Source: Sabethes cyaneus (lineage: Eukaryota; Arthropoda; Insecta; Diptera; Culicidae). Taken from it: a stretch of DNA of 64,000 bases. The notes below the pieces were generated by a model. It was not told where the DNA came from. It saw only the letters and a list, made by a program, of their open reading frames with translations, and did not search any database. The position numbers and the translations under genes are program-made. How positions within the stretch are numbered: the first letter of the stretch is position 1; the number at the start of each line of letters is the position of its first letter. Below, piece by piece: positions 1 to 9,424 of the stretch. The DNA lies in the NCBI RefSeq assembly GCF_943734655.1, contig NC_071354.1:233671206-233735205 (forward strand), read 5' to 3'.

Positions 1-1194
1 GCCACTGATGATGAACCACTCACTCCAAACCACTTTTTATTTGGATGCGCCGGGGAATCAGAACCTTCCCTGAATGACACCTCCAAAGCGGAAGCGTCAA
101 GACAACAGTGGAAGCGCGTTCAACTACTAGCAAAAAATTATTGGGATCGTTGGTTACATGAGTATCTTCCTTCAATCGCAAGGAGATCCAAATGGACAGA
201 AGAGATTCGCAATATACGTGTTGGTGACATCGTAATGATAGCCGATGATCATCATAAAGCAAAGTGGCAAAAGGGAATGGTAATAGAAGTACATCCGGGC
301 AAAGACCAAAAGGTTCGCTCGGCCACAATCAGAACGACGACAGGAATATTAAAAAGACCCGTTGTTAAGTTAGCCGTACTAGATGTAAGCCCTCCGAGTG
401 AAGAGGGAGGTACCGCAAAAGGAGAAGAAAATTTGGGCGTTGAACTCAAACAAACAATAAAGCAAAATTTTGAAGAGCAAAGTTCTAGGAAGCCGCATGC
501 TGTAAAGTCAAGTGCAGGCAATAAACATAACTTTGTTGGTGTAGTAAAAAGAACGCCAACCGAAATATTTAAACCATACGAATATGGGAAGAGAAAATGC
601 ATTGATCTTGACGAAGTCAAACGGATTGCAGCTCAAATTTCAAAACCCGAACCAAAGCGTAAGAGAAAAGCTATAATTAGACCCTGGACGTGGGGTAATT
701 TACTTATGCTTATTTACATTATATGTGCGGCATTCGGATCCGTGTTTTCCTATGAAGGTTCCGGGCTAATCGCTTATGACTGCGGCAATCCTGAAGTTAA
801 CTTAACGAGTTATTCATTATTAGATGTAGCATCTTGTATTCCACCTTCCAACAATTTAACGACGGAAGAAGTGCAAATACAGGTCTTGCAACGTAATGTC
901 AAAAGCGAAATACATGTATTCCAATGCAAGGTGATAATGAAGCGCCGAATTAAGCATTGTGGTATGCATTCACATACATCTGAATTCGAGAGGGGTTATG
1001 CTTACATGGTGAAAGAGTTTACTGCAGAAGAATGTAGACTTTCACATCAACTTAATAGAGTGACACTTACAGACACTCATACGATTCGCGAACTAAAACG
1101 AAACTCTACAGTTAGAGGTGAGAAACTCATTGTGGGTTCCGTTTCTGGAAGTAGTTGTGTAGGCGGGAGACATTGGACACCCGAATATACATGA
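1..1194 (+). CDS. Pao/BEL retrotransposon polyprotein, 3' part: end of pol fused to an envelope-like domain (partial, internally deleted)
   Basis: The frame is open from base 1, so the 5' part lies outside the window. Residues 1-75 are the end of the integrase region (TPNHFLFG; QQWKRVQLLAKNYWDRW). Residues about 70-125 form the short basic domain that ends Pao/BEL pol (DUF5641-like: VGDIVMIADDHHKAKWQKG; a later VVKLAVLDV). A charged linker follows, then a hydrophobic stretch (NLLMLIYIICAAFGSVFS, near 690-755) that could be a signal/anchor. Next comes a cysteine-bearing ectodomain with CGMHSHTS and GSVSGSSCVGG. These ectodomain motifs resemble envelope-like glycoproteins found in insect Pao/BEL elements and related to Jingchuvirales glycoproteins; this is family knowledge, not a search. 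The frame stops at 1192-1194, where most of the ectodomain should be, and the tail resumes in another frame. It is therefore a broken copy. Confidence is high for Pao/BEL and moderate for the viral affinity of the envelope. Confidence 0.85.
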   Translation, partial: ATDDEPLTPNHFLFGCAGESEPSLNDTSKAEASRQQWKRVQLLAKNYWDRWLHEYLPSIARRSKWTEEIRNIRVGDIVMIADDHHKAKWQKGMVIEVHPGKDQKVRSATIRTTTGILKRPVVKLAVLDVSPPSEEGGTAKGEENLGVELKQTIKQNFEEQSSRKPHAVKSSAGNKHNFVGVVKRTPTEIFKPYEYGKRKCIDLDEVKRIAAQISKPEPKRKRKAIIRPWTWGNLLMLIYIICAAFGSVFSYEGSGLIAYDCGNPEVNLTSYSLLDVASCIPPSNNLTTEEVQIQVLQRNVKSEIHVFQCKVIMKRRIKHCGMHSHTSEFERGYAYMVKEFTAEECRLSHQLNRVTLTDTHTIRELKRNSTVRGEKLIVGSVSGSSCVGGRHWTPEYT

Positions 1195-1457
1195 TTGGTA
1201 GGATAATTAAATTTGTAATTGATACTTTTATGCACGGACGTATATTATATGATATATACGGTCTCGGTTGGCAACTTATAGCATCATTTTGGGATTCACT
1301 AACGAGCTTCTTGTCCCACCGAGATTCAATGAGAAGAATGGCCCAAAAGAATGAAACAAATGAAATAAGTCTACATATTGAAAGTGCACCAAGGGAGGCC
1401 GATCTGCCGGCTGCACCCGAAGCATATTTATATCCAAAAATACAACAAATTAATTAG
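1195..1457 (+). pseudogene. C-terminal remnant of the envelope-like protein, out of frame
   Basis: After the stop at 1194 the third frame is open to 1457. Its peptide has a hydrophobic, membrane-like segment (ILYDIYGLGWQLIASFW) followed by a polar tail rich in Arg, Glu and Pro that ends just before the LTR. This is what the membrane anchor and cytoplasmic tail of an envelope-like protein would look like. The distance from the last recognisable ectodomain motif to this anchor is far too short, so an internal deletion plus a frame change is inferred. The upper boundary is approximate. Confidence 0.55.
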
Positions 1458-1487
1458 TAAATCTAGGATGATTTACGGGCCCCGGAA

Positions 1488-2175
1488 TGTCGCTGCTAGA
1501 GCGGAATGATAAAAATAAATAACTTAGCTGGAGGCATTATCGCTTCCAGAGGTAGAGCAAACAAGCTGCTTAGCTAGACGCGCCAACGATGTAAAAAAAA
1601 AAATAAACACGCCAGCAAAACGATCCATCTGATCGGGAGTAGGAAAATCAGAATATGAAAAGGAATCTGAAAAACCATCTCGTGCAGGGATTATGTACTG
1701 ATTAGACTACCTGCTTAGGGCATGAAAGATTAAGCCACTCCCATGTGTCGCATTTAGAATTTCTTTCTCTTTTTATCGTTAGGACGCAATGAGCAGTGTT
1801 CAAACAATTATAGTGTTTTAGAATAAGCGCCCGTTAGACTCCAGAAGGAAAATAAATAAAAATTATGGATATTTGAAGAAAAGTCTGGTATCTAAAGGGA
1901 CATAGTATATAAGTAAATTTTTCTGGGATGCTTTACATAAGTATCCATCGATTATTCAACGCGTAGCTTTAAGACGACAATTGTAACCTTTTTCAATAAA
2001 GTTAAGTTTTCCTGGGAACAGTTTCCCACAGTAGTGAAGTGAATTTAGTTAATCAGCACGAGTGAATATCACATCCAATTTCAAAGTACGACCTAGTCGG
2101 AAAATTGACTTTGGAGCAACAACGAAAACCACCGGCTAAGACCATCTCTAGCCAAAATAAGTGTTGCTCGCGACA
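1488..2175 (+). repeat. 3' LTR of the Pao/BEL element
   Basis: The segment begins TGTCGC at 1488 and ends GCGACA at 2175, a perfect 6-bp terminal inverted repeat of the TG...CA type. A short G/C-rich purine-bearing stretch (GGGCCCCGGAA) lies immediately upstream, about 30 bp after the envelope tail stop. An AATAAA at about 1997 could be the polyadenylation signal. The end could instead be ACA at 2178. The 5' LTR is outside the window, so identity between LTRs cannot be judged. Confidence 0.6.
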
Positions 2176-2772
2176 ACACAATTAACGAATTCAGGCTGTA
2201 TTTACTTGTTAAATAATCTAGAACTAAATTTCAACAACGAAAAGATTAGGTTCCACTTTGATTCTGTATTTAATAGAAGTGTATTGTGCTTCCCGAGAAA
2301 ATGTTTCGTTTTTCGTTTCTGCCTATCTGTCATTCAGTTGTGCGCAAAGGTGAATCAAGTATTGTTGACAGGGCACATTTTTCACACTTCACAGAATCAC
2401 TTGTAAAGTTAATGCATAAGTTCTACATGTCTATTTCTAAAACGTAAAGTTTTATTCGAAAAAAAAAGTTTTGCAGTTTTATGTTGGTAGAAAACGGTAC
2501 TAAATAATATTTAATTAAACATTAAATACATGCATAAATTATTTGCCGACACTTGAACGGACAAGTACTGGTCAAACTACCCTTTAACACTTTCAACTGA
2601 AAAAGATAATTTTGACAAGCAGTTTATTTTGATTCTTGTTTTTCAACTGTACGTAATCAAAAAATTTTTATTTGGATGAAGCGCTTTGTATCGTTATTTT
2701 TATCAGGGTAATTAACTAATATGTGTTAAGTTTAATACAAAATACTATCGTGCTTTAAAATAGTCTTTCAAG
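2176..2772. other. AT-rich flank without a recognisable gene
   Basis: This stretch separates the Pao/BEL LTR from the orphan ORF. It is AT-rich with short A and T runs. An 81-codon frame in it (2161-2406) starts inside the LTR, has no recognisable motif and is not called. The sequence just before 2773 may hold the promoter of the orphan ORF, but no clear TATA box or initiator could be assigned. Confidence 0.4.
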
Positions 2773-3864
2773 ATGGACAGTCATCATGGAATTGAGTGGT
2801 TGGACGAACCGTTGGAATCACCGAAGTTTATGTCATTAGATATCGATTATGACCTAGGAGAATATGAGAACCAGAATGTCGTTGATGGAGACGAGGAACA
2901 TCTTGTTACATTCGAGGAAGAGGCGGAGGACGACCCGATGAAACTGTTCCGGTTTACTGCTCATATTTTGAAAAGGAATTTCAAAGGGCACAAAAAAGGG
3001 CCAGCGGTAGGAAAAATTAAAGTTAACTGTAACACAGCGGAAGAAGTATTAGAGCTTTTATGGAACACTTGCAAAAGTCACATAAAAAGAGAAGTAATCT
3101 TTGACGCAGCTGTGGGAGGTGGTGATGATTCGTATTCGGCACGTTGGGCAGAAACCGTAAGCCCCACCATCGCAGAAATCGATAAGTTTCTTACGTTCCA
3201 GGACAAACAATCAAAACGAATTTACAAATTGTCGCAGCTTAAGGAAAAACCAGAAAGAATGCAAAAATACATGGACAAGGAAGTAAACTTATTTGTCTAT
3301 GTTTACTCCGAGTCAATCACTTCTGCGAACATGTACGATACCCTCCGTGTCCAACTTTTAAACCCAGAGGAAAGAGACAGATCTGGTGCTGCTTCAAATC
3401 AAGCGGTTTCTGTGCTGGTTACAGAGCTGAAAAATTTACATAAAGGATACTATATTTCTCAAGACATTAATTGGACAGTATGGGCTTCATTTCTTTATAC
3501 GAAAGATGCTTTGGAACGGGACGAATTAAAACTGCAAGGTCCTCCACAACACCTAATCCATCTTTTCAAGACAGTACCTTCTGCAAGTCAGAGATGCTTA
3601 TCAAGTACGCGAAACGACATAAGGATCGCGCAAAACGTGAATGGTGGATATAAAGAAGAATTGGATACGTTGATGAAGGAGTTGGATCAGGTTTGTGCTG
3701 CATTAAGTTCAATGAAACTTCGTCTAACTGCGCTACGTACAATGCAAGCTACCAACGAATCGGTTTTGTATGACGTGTCTGAAAGCATGGAAGCACACGA
3801 GGACATCTTCGGAGAAGCGCTGGCCAAACAAGTAACCAACTGCACAGACGTAGACCACTTATAA
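2773..3864 (+). CDS. Intact 363-aa ORF of unknown family
   Basis: This is a single uninterrupted frame of 363 codons with ATG in the context AAGATGG. The protein has an acidic N-terminus (residues about 1-55, DGDEEHLVTFEEEAEDDP). A basic, possibly alpha/beta part follows at about 57-105 (FRFTAHILKRNFKGHKKG, KIKVNCNTAEEVLELLW). The middle is Trp-containing (SARWAE; INWTVWASFLYTKD), and the C-terminal helix at about 300-345 is predicted coiled-coil-like (ELDTLMKELDQVCAALSSM). There is no signal peptide or membrane segment. I do not recognise the family. It could be an accessory protein of a DNA transposon, an intronless retrocopy or a recent host gene. Survival of 363 codons in decayed, AT-rich transposon surroundings suggests recent arrival or constraint. 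Confidence is high that the frame exists and low on function. Confidence 0.6.
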   Translation: MDSHHGIEWLDEPLESPKFMSLDIDYDLGEYENQNVVDGDEEHLVTFEEEAEDDPMKLFRFTAHILKRNFKGHKKGPAVGKIKVNCNTAEEVLELLWNTCKSHIKREVIFDAAVGGGDDSYSARWAETVSPTIAEIDKFLTFQDKQSKRIYKLSQLKEKPERMQKYMDKEVNLFVYVYSESITSANMYDTLRVQLLNPEERDRSGAASNQAVSVLVTELKNLHKGYYISQDINWTVWASFLYTKDALERDELKLQGPPQHLIHLFKTVPSASQRCLSSTRNDIRIAQNVNGGYKEELDTLMKELDQVCAALSSMKLRLTALRTMQATNESVLYDVSESMEAHEDIFGEALAKQVTNCTDVDHL

Positions 3865-3972
3865 TGAACCTTTGTTATTTTAATCGTAACTGGTACTCTA
3901 TTTACTATCAAAAAGCGTATTTGATTAAAAATAATAACAATTCCATCCGTTTTATAAGTTTATTTCAGTTTT

Positions 3973-4140
3973 CTTTGGACAATCAAATCCCATTGACTCA
4001 ACACTTTGATTCAAGCCACTAGCAGGATTAAATTTGCCGCCTGGCAAATATCCACATTTACGAAAAACCTTAGTACAATCACAAACTATACAGACAACAC
4101 GCGAACGATTTTTCCGCGTACCAGAAGGGACGTGAGCAAT
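3973..4140 (-). CDS. Short Cys-rich coding remnant, convergent with the orphan ORF
   Basis: On the minus strand from about 4140 to a TAA at 3973-3975 the frame reads a Cys-rich tail (VVCIVCDCTKVFRKCGYLPG) and then DCPKKTEINL and a stop. The CxxC...KC pattern recalls the zinc-binding C-termini of some DNA transposases, but I cannot name the family. Upstream the same frame meets a TGA, and an imperfect inverted repeat (GGGACG...CCGTCCC, 4128-4155) sits at the break. It may be the last exon, or the surviving end, of a transposase that once paired with the 363-aa ORF. This is inference. Confidence 0.3.
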
Positions 4141-4363
4141 TCACTCACCGTCCCTTCACAAATATTCATTAAGTTCACTTTTCGCTGGAGCGTTAGTTCG
4201 TCGTTCATCATAAACAGCAACGCAAAACAAATGTTTTTAGTAACCATGCAAAAAATAACAAATGGCAGACTACATCGTCAACGTAAAATATTTGTTATTA
4301 TTTCGTCGTCGGTGTCAGCAGCAGAAAACTGTCTCTATCGTCTCCATTTAACTTGATCTTGGG

Positions 4364-4600
4364 TCACTCGTAGCTGATTTCTCCATACGTCTTCATACGG
4401 CTGCGTATGATACTTGATCGCAGTATTTTGCGCAAAGTACACCCGATTTCCCACTTGAATGCGCCGCTGAATCTTTCTACCAGTGCAGTGTTGTTGTCTA
4501 CGGTCACCAGCGATCCCAAATACGCGAACTCATCTACCACCTCTTGTTCGTTGACATCAACGATCACCGTCCGTGCGAGCCGCATAAAATAATTGGACAT
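4364..4600 (-). pseudogene. RTE-like non-LTR retrotransposon fragment
   Basis: The minus frame contains EVVDEFAYLGSLVTVDNN followed by a degenerate RF.GAFKWEIG and RKILRSS. These correspond to the region just after the reverse transcriptase palm in RTE-type insect LINEs. Only about 70 codons remain and both sides are lost. Similar pieces of the same lineage occur elsewhere in the window. Confidence 0.65.
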
Positions 4601-4980
4601 TGCATGAAATTTTGCTTAAACTTGGGCTTGAAATTAGACAACATTGAACTTGAAATTGGCATAAAATTTGACTTAAATTTAGACCAGTTTACAGGTTTAG
4701 ACTATAGTCATATACTCCAAATTGCACTTTAAATCGGACTATAAATTAAACTGGAAATTGCAGTTAGATTGAATTTAAAATTGAATTATTGAATTTGAAA
4801 TTCGGCGTTGAATAGGATCGAAAATGGGACATCCAGCTTGACATGAAAAATGGTTCAAAATTGAATTCGAAATCGGCAGGAAATTCGGCTACAATTTGAA
4901 CTAGAAACTTGAATTGAAAATAAATTTAAAGTTTTAGTTTAAATTGAAATTGAAATCGGACGTAAAATTTAACTGGATCT
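4600..4980. repeat. Degenerate AT-rich simple repeat (GAAATTG-like)
   Basis: The stretch is built from imperfect copies of short units such as GAAATTG, AAATTTGA and TTAAATT, with no gene. A related degenerate stretch is at 59490-59770. It looks like an old decayed satellite or simple repeat. Confidence 0.5.
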
Positions 4981-5069
4981 ATTTTTTGGCAGTAATAGTT
5001 TATTTATCACAAAAATATCGGACTATTAATAATAAACATTAAGCGAAGCAGTGCGCAGGCTATGCCCAC

Positions 5070-5852
5070 TTCCACTTCCATTGATAGTTCAAGTGATCGT
5101 GAAAATCGTTCAAATTATTATTAAAGGTTCCATTCTTGTTGCCGTTTGAGCCCACGTTGTTCGTATGGCCATGTAAATAGTAAATTTTGCTTCGATTCCA
5201 GCAGACCTGGATATATAGGTATACTATTTGCTTAACTGCTTGACCCGTGGGGCGTGCGCCCCGATAGTACCAGTTCGATTATTTTTTGCCGATTTTTTTA
5301 CCGATGCCATATCCTCTTGCATATCCTCACTGCTCGGTGGTTTTGACGAACATGTCCGCCGTCGTGCTGTACCCATGGTGCACAAGATACTAGGAGACTA
5401 TTTCATGCAAGTTCACAGTCCAGTCGGTCTGATCGTCCGATAGGGGAGCACTGTAAATGGTCGTGTTGATAGCCGCTCGCATCTCCCTGAGCATGTCTTC
5501 GATGTCGAATTTGAATGGTTCTTGACATAGTTCCTGACCAAACCCTGCGTCCACCATTTCGCCGGGTGTTTGCAGTCCCACTGTCAGTTATATCCGTGGC
5601 GGTAAATCTTTGAACGCTATTCCTAGATGGTGGCCGTTCTTAGTGTAGAAACAGGTATTATCGACTAAATTTACACCACAACCAATAATATTACCGTTGG
5701 TAAAGGTGGACCCGTACAGTTGTCCATTGCTGGAGGAGCAAAACGAGTTGCCGTTGTCACCGTGGTATTCGTAGGTCTGCTTTTCTCGAATCGGTAACTG
5801 ATTCATTTTGAAATGCGGATGTGCGGTCACTCTTACGCCTATATAACCATCG
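5070..5852 (-). pseudogene. RanBPM (RanBP9/10) pseudogene, SPRY to LisH/CTLH part
   Basis: Reading down the minus strand from 5852, the protein matches RanBPM, a scaffold of the CTLH/GID ubiquitin-ligase complex. It starts inside the SPRY domain (KIISKDRDGYIGV; GCGVNLVDNTCFYTKNG; HHLGIAFKDLPP). It continues with TVGLQTPGEMVDAGFGQ, then the LisH motif (LVHHGY), then NRQKIIELVLSG and YPGLLES of the CTLH part, and ends in an Asn-rich stretch. It carries an in-frame TAA at 5588-5590 where the family has a tyrosine, a TAG just before YLVHHGY (about 5387-5389), and at least two frameshifts. No intron interrupts SPRY through CTLH. Its upstream edge, however, looks like a splice acceptor (TTACTATTTTTAG before GTAAAG), so it may be a genomic duplicate of one exon rather than a processed copy. 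It is certainly non-functional. Confidence 0.85.
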
Positions 5853-6024
5853 CGATCTTTGGAGATTATCTTTACCTAAAAATAGTAAATTGGAGATCGT
5901 AGAAAATCATGATAAAACAGCTACCTAATATATTATTTATTTACTTCGTACTCCATGTACAGTTCCATAAGCTTTCCACAAGAGAACTGTCAGGAAAATT
6001 TCATAGGTTATTGGGTTGCTGAGA

Positions 6025-7181
6025 TCAATACGCAAGTATTTTGATGAGATACGCATGAACTCGTGAGATAAGCAAGGGACGAAATTCACTCACTGCAAAT
6101 GAAACTGGTCCCTCAAATTTTATGCTTTTTGTTCCACGCGTGGTGTCTGTATAGTTTGTGGTACAATCGAAATGAGAAAATGAATTTAATGTTGCAGAAA
6201 TAGTTGTCATAATTTGTGAACTGTTTTCTATATAGTTTCTCTGCAACTTTCGTTTACAATAACCGAAAATAAACTCTATAGGATTGAAAAATGGTGTGTA
6301 CGGAGGAAGAAATACAACGTAAATGCCAAGCGATCGCAAATATTCGACTATGTGACGATCGCAATGGATTCGCGCACCATCTAGTATCCACACTGAGTTA
6401 ACTCCTGGATGACGAAAAACTAATCCACTGTTTGCGAACTTCTTACAACAATCAAAGAATCGCGATCTTGTAAACGTTCCATCAGTTTGAAACGTTTCTA
6501 ATATTCCTGATTGTCCAAGAAAACATAGTAGTGATACTCGTGCTTTACGGTTAAATTCTCCCTGGAAGATTAATTTTTTCCCCACTTTAGCGTATCCACG
6601 ATTCCTCAGCATTCCACGGTTATCGATTGAGACCTCATCCAAAAACACCAAATTTTGTAGATTCCAATTGAATGAACATAACTCATTTACAAAATAGCAT
6701 ATCTGGATTTCTTTAACTTGAATTGCCCTGCGTTCAATGCATTTCCAAGTATATCTCTCGACGTGAAGAATTCGTGATATACTGGATGTGCTTATCGGGC
6801 ATTGGAAACTCTTTTCAAATCGATGCTTCGCTTCATCTAAGAACAATGTTGGTTCGTTTTTAAAAAGTGTGATGATCCAGTTTCTTTTTTCGTTGTTGAA
6901 CTGTAAGAAGATTTTTTTCTTCTCCTTTCGATTCATTAAACCACTACCAAGATACTGGTAGATCCAGTTTCGAATTGTCATAATGGACTTGCCATAAATC
7001 TTCGCCAGTTGGGACTTCGATAGCCCCAAGAAAAAATATCCATATAGGGCATGGAACTTTGTATTGGAAGTGGCATGCCGATTGAATACAGCTTTCTGAA
7101 TTTGCTGCATCTAAAATTAATGTGTGTATATTTCGCACTGCTTAATAAAATATTACGGATACAACTTACCGTTCCAATCAT
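6025..7181 (-). CDS. IS630/Tc1-mariner-type DD34E transposase, apparently intact, possibly spliced
   Basis: The main frame (7110-6025) gives 361 aa. Residues about 20-60 form a helix-turn-helix (LGLSKSQLAKIYGKSIMTIR). The DDE_3-type catalytic core shows LVFLDEVSIDNRG (first Asp), WILDGARIH (second Asp) and PPYTPFFNPIEFIF (Glu), with 34 residues between the second Asp and the Glu. A near-consensus donor (GTAAGT) and an acceptor (TTAATTTTAG) flank 7111-7169. Removing these 59 bp joins a small first exon (7181-7170, MIGT) in frame to MQQIQK. The catalytic residues are all present and no stop is seen, so it may be recently active. DD34E spacing fits Tc1-like or Gambol-like families, but I cannot place it firmly. 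I could not find terminal inverted repeats with confidence. Confidence 0.85.
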
Positions 7182-7228
7182 AAATAGGTACCTGAAACGG
7201 CTTCAATCTTCCATTTATCCAAATATAA

Positions 7229-7518
7229 ATATTTGACTTTGCGAATGGGAATAAATGCACAGAACTGCCAGAGGATACACCAGTTTGACGTTTGTTTTCT
7301 TTTTTTTGTCTGCGCGCAACTGTTAGGCGCATAACTAAACTGGGGAAAGAAAATTTTTAGAAAATAATCGCAATATTTGACTTTGCGAATGCGAATAAAT
7401 GCACAGAACTGCCAGAGGATACACCAGTTTGACGTTTGTTTTCTTTTTTTTTGTCTGCGCGCAACTGTCGGCGCATAACTAAACTGGGGAAAGAAAAATT
7501 TTAGAAAATAATCGCAAT
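7229..7518. repeat. 144-bp tandem duplication (two copies)
   Basis: Copy 1 (7229-7372) and copy 2 (7373 to about 7518) share ATATTTGACTTTGCGAATG, then CAGAACTGCCAGAGG, a T-run and CTGCGCGCAACTGT, and differ at only a few sites. They lie just upstream of the DD34E transposase gene. Near-identity implies a recent duplication. Confidence 0.85.
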
Positions 7519-7615
7519 ATTTTTTCCAATAACAATCAACTGAAAGTCACGTAACTCCCTGTAGAGAAATTTATGTGATTTTTCACGTGGAAAGGACGTG
7601 TGTATATTTTGAGTG
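7519..7615. mobile_element. Right-end fragment of a TACACTCAAAATA-type MITE
   Basis: This segment (CCAATAACAATC, then CTGAAAGTCACGTAA, then CACGTGGAAAGGACGTGTG, ending TATATTTTGAGTG) matches the right part of the complete MITE at 18641-18881. The left part is missing, and it abuts the 144-bp tandem duplication. Confidence 0.7.
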
Positions 7616-8151
7616 TGCGCTTGCGGTTTTCATGTTGGTTTTACCCTGCTTTTGAGTTATTACACATTTAGCGTGGAAACTGACGTTTCAGAGATTTGAG
7701 TTGAGTACAGAGCTGCCATATAGACAAATTTATTTTAGTTAATTAAATTTCTAAAGAGCTTATGGAAAAATGATATGAAATCCAAATACTATATGCAGAT
7801 ATCTGCAAGCTTAATGTAAAAATGTTGACTATAAAAAATACGAAATTAATTTAGAGCTCGGGAACGGTCGCCGTTTCACCCGTTTTACATGCAGCTGCGG
7901 CATCCCGGATAATGATTTTGGTTAGGCAGAAAACGATAAAAAGTCAAGCTTGCAACTCAGTTTTAGCATAAATAAAACCTAGGACCTAGAATAAAACAAA
8001 AGACTAAACCTGACAAAACAATGGTTTCGGTTTCGGTAATCTATTCAGTCTCTATTCAGTCATAGTTGATTGTGATACGTAAAATTTTTAATTGCTATGT
8101 TAAATAATTGTAGATTTGTAGCCTAATCATCCTTCCGGATACATTTAAAGC
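7616..8151. other. Upstream region of TMEM43
   Basis: No gene is seen. The last 100-200 bp before 8152 should contain the TMEM43 promoter and 5' UTR. I could not assign a TATA box or initiator. Confidence 0.3.
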
Positions 8152-9424
8152 ATGTTCGGAGTACTAAAAACCTGCTGGCTTCGAGTGCTGCTTGCGCTTG
8201 CTTCAGCAATTGCTGGGAGTTCTCTGCTTATGTGGAATGAGGTTGTTAAAGGATACGTATTTTTCCTTCGTTTAATTCATTAATAACGTTCTATTGGCAG
8301 ACTAAAGCTATTGGCAGGGCGCTTTCTCTGGAAGAGGCCCTCAATGGTGCGATTACGGTGGACGACAACATTCCCTATGTGGAAGCTTACGAAGGAAAAG
8401 TAATCCATTTGAAGGGTTTGCTAGTCACCGGCGAACCGCTAACTGAACCGGACTATAACATTGAGGTCCAGGCTGTGAAACTACGCCGCCACGTTGAAAT
8501 GTATCAATGGAAAGAGGAATATGTGTAAGTTGTTGGTTAAACTATGATGGAATGGTTGATAATTTGTTCCAATTTCTAGCGAAAATCACTTCGGTAATTC
8601 AGATCCTAATTCCCAATCGGACGATCGTTCCTATTATTACACGCGCGACTGGTGGGATGACTTGATAGATTCACGCAGCTTCTACATTCGCAGCGGTCAT
8701 CATAATCCGACGACATTTCCACTGGAATCAAAAACGTATGTGTCCGACCGAGTTCATATTGGTCAGTATGAACTGGACGATGCGCTTAAGGAACGATTTA
8801 ACAATTTTGTTGGAGTCTCTTCCGATACACGACCCAAAAATTCTACTATAAAGGTGCATGGCGGGTTCTACTACCATTGCCACGATCTTTTGTATCCAGC
8901 AGTCGGTGACATCCGAGTATGGTTTTCCTATGCCGGATTGGAAGATTCAGCTGTAAGCTATGATGTCCTATCTTCTTAATTTAAGCTCATATTTTGTTCT
9001 GTTTCAGTATACTGTTGTTGGAAAATTAGAAAACGGTAGAATTACGTCATATAAGTCGTCTTATTCGGAAAATATTTTACTGCTCTATCCAGGAGAGATA
9101 TCATTGCACAACGTTTTCAAGCTGCAAAACCGGTCTGAACAAGTAACCGCCTGGGGTCACCGTTTGGTCGGTTGGATTTTGTTATATTTCGCGACATTTT
9201 TTGCAACTTCCGCTCTGCGACGCATTTCCGGTCAATCCATCCCCAACGTTTCGGTTTCGACGTATTTGGTGGTGTCGTTATCTCAGGGCATGATGATAAT
9301 TGCGTTAGTCTACACCGCATATCGTCCCATGCTGAGTTTTGTACTCCTACTTGTCTCTTCCGTGCTGTTTTTTGGCTGGTTCAAAACCCATCCAATCAGC
9401 CACCAGAATCTGAGGCGGGATTGA
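8152..9424 (+). CDS. TMEM43: TMEM43 (LUMA) homolog, four exons, intact
   Basis: Exons 8152-8241, 8301-8524, 8580-8952 and 9008-9424 join in phase to 367 aa. Introns are 55-59 bp with GT/AG ends (GTAAGT and GTAAGC at the second and third; the first donor, GTTGTT, is weak). The N-terminus has one membrane helix (VLLALASAIAGSSLLMWNE). A long luminal domain follows with RALSLEEAL, YVEAYEGKVIHLKG, TRDWWDDLIDS and YSENILLLYPGE. The C-terminus holds two or three helices (LVGWILLYFATFFA; YLVVSLSQGMMIIALV; LSFVLLLVSSVLFFGWF). This is the full TMEM43 architecture, with length near the family's usual 370-400 aa. TMEM43 proteins sit in the inner nuclear membrane and ER and contact lamins and emerin. An AATAAA lies about 90 bp after the stop. 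It looks functional, and it is the only complete host gene in the window. Confidence 0.92.

Noticed and set aside
252..620. 122-aa minus-strand frame opposite the Pao/BEL polyprotein
   Set aside because: Antisense shadow of a clearly coding plus-strand frame.
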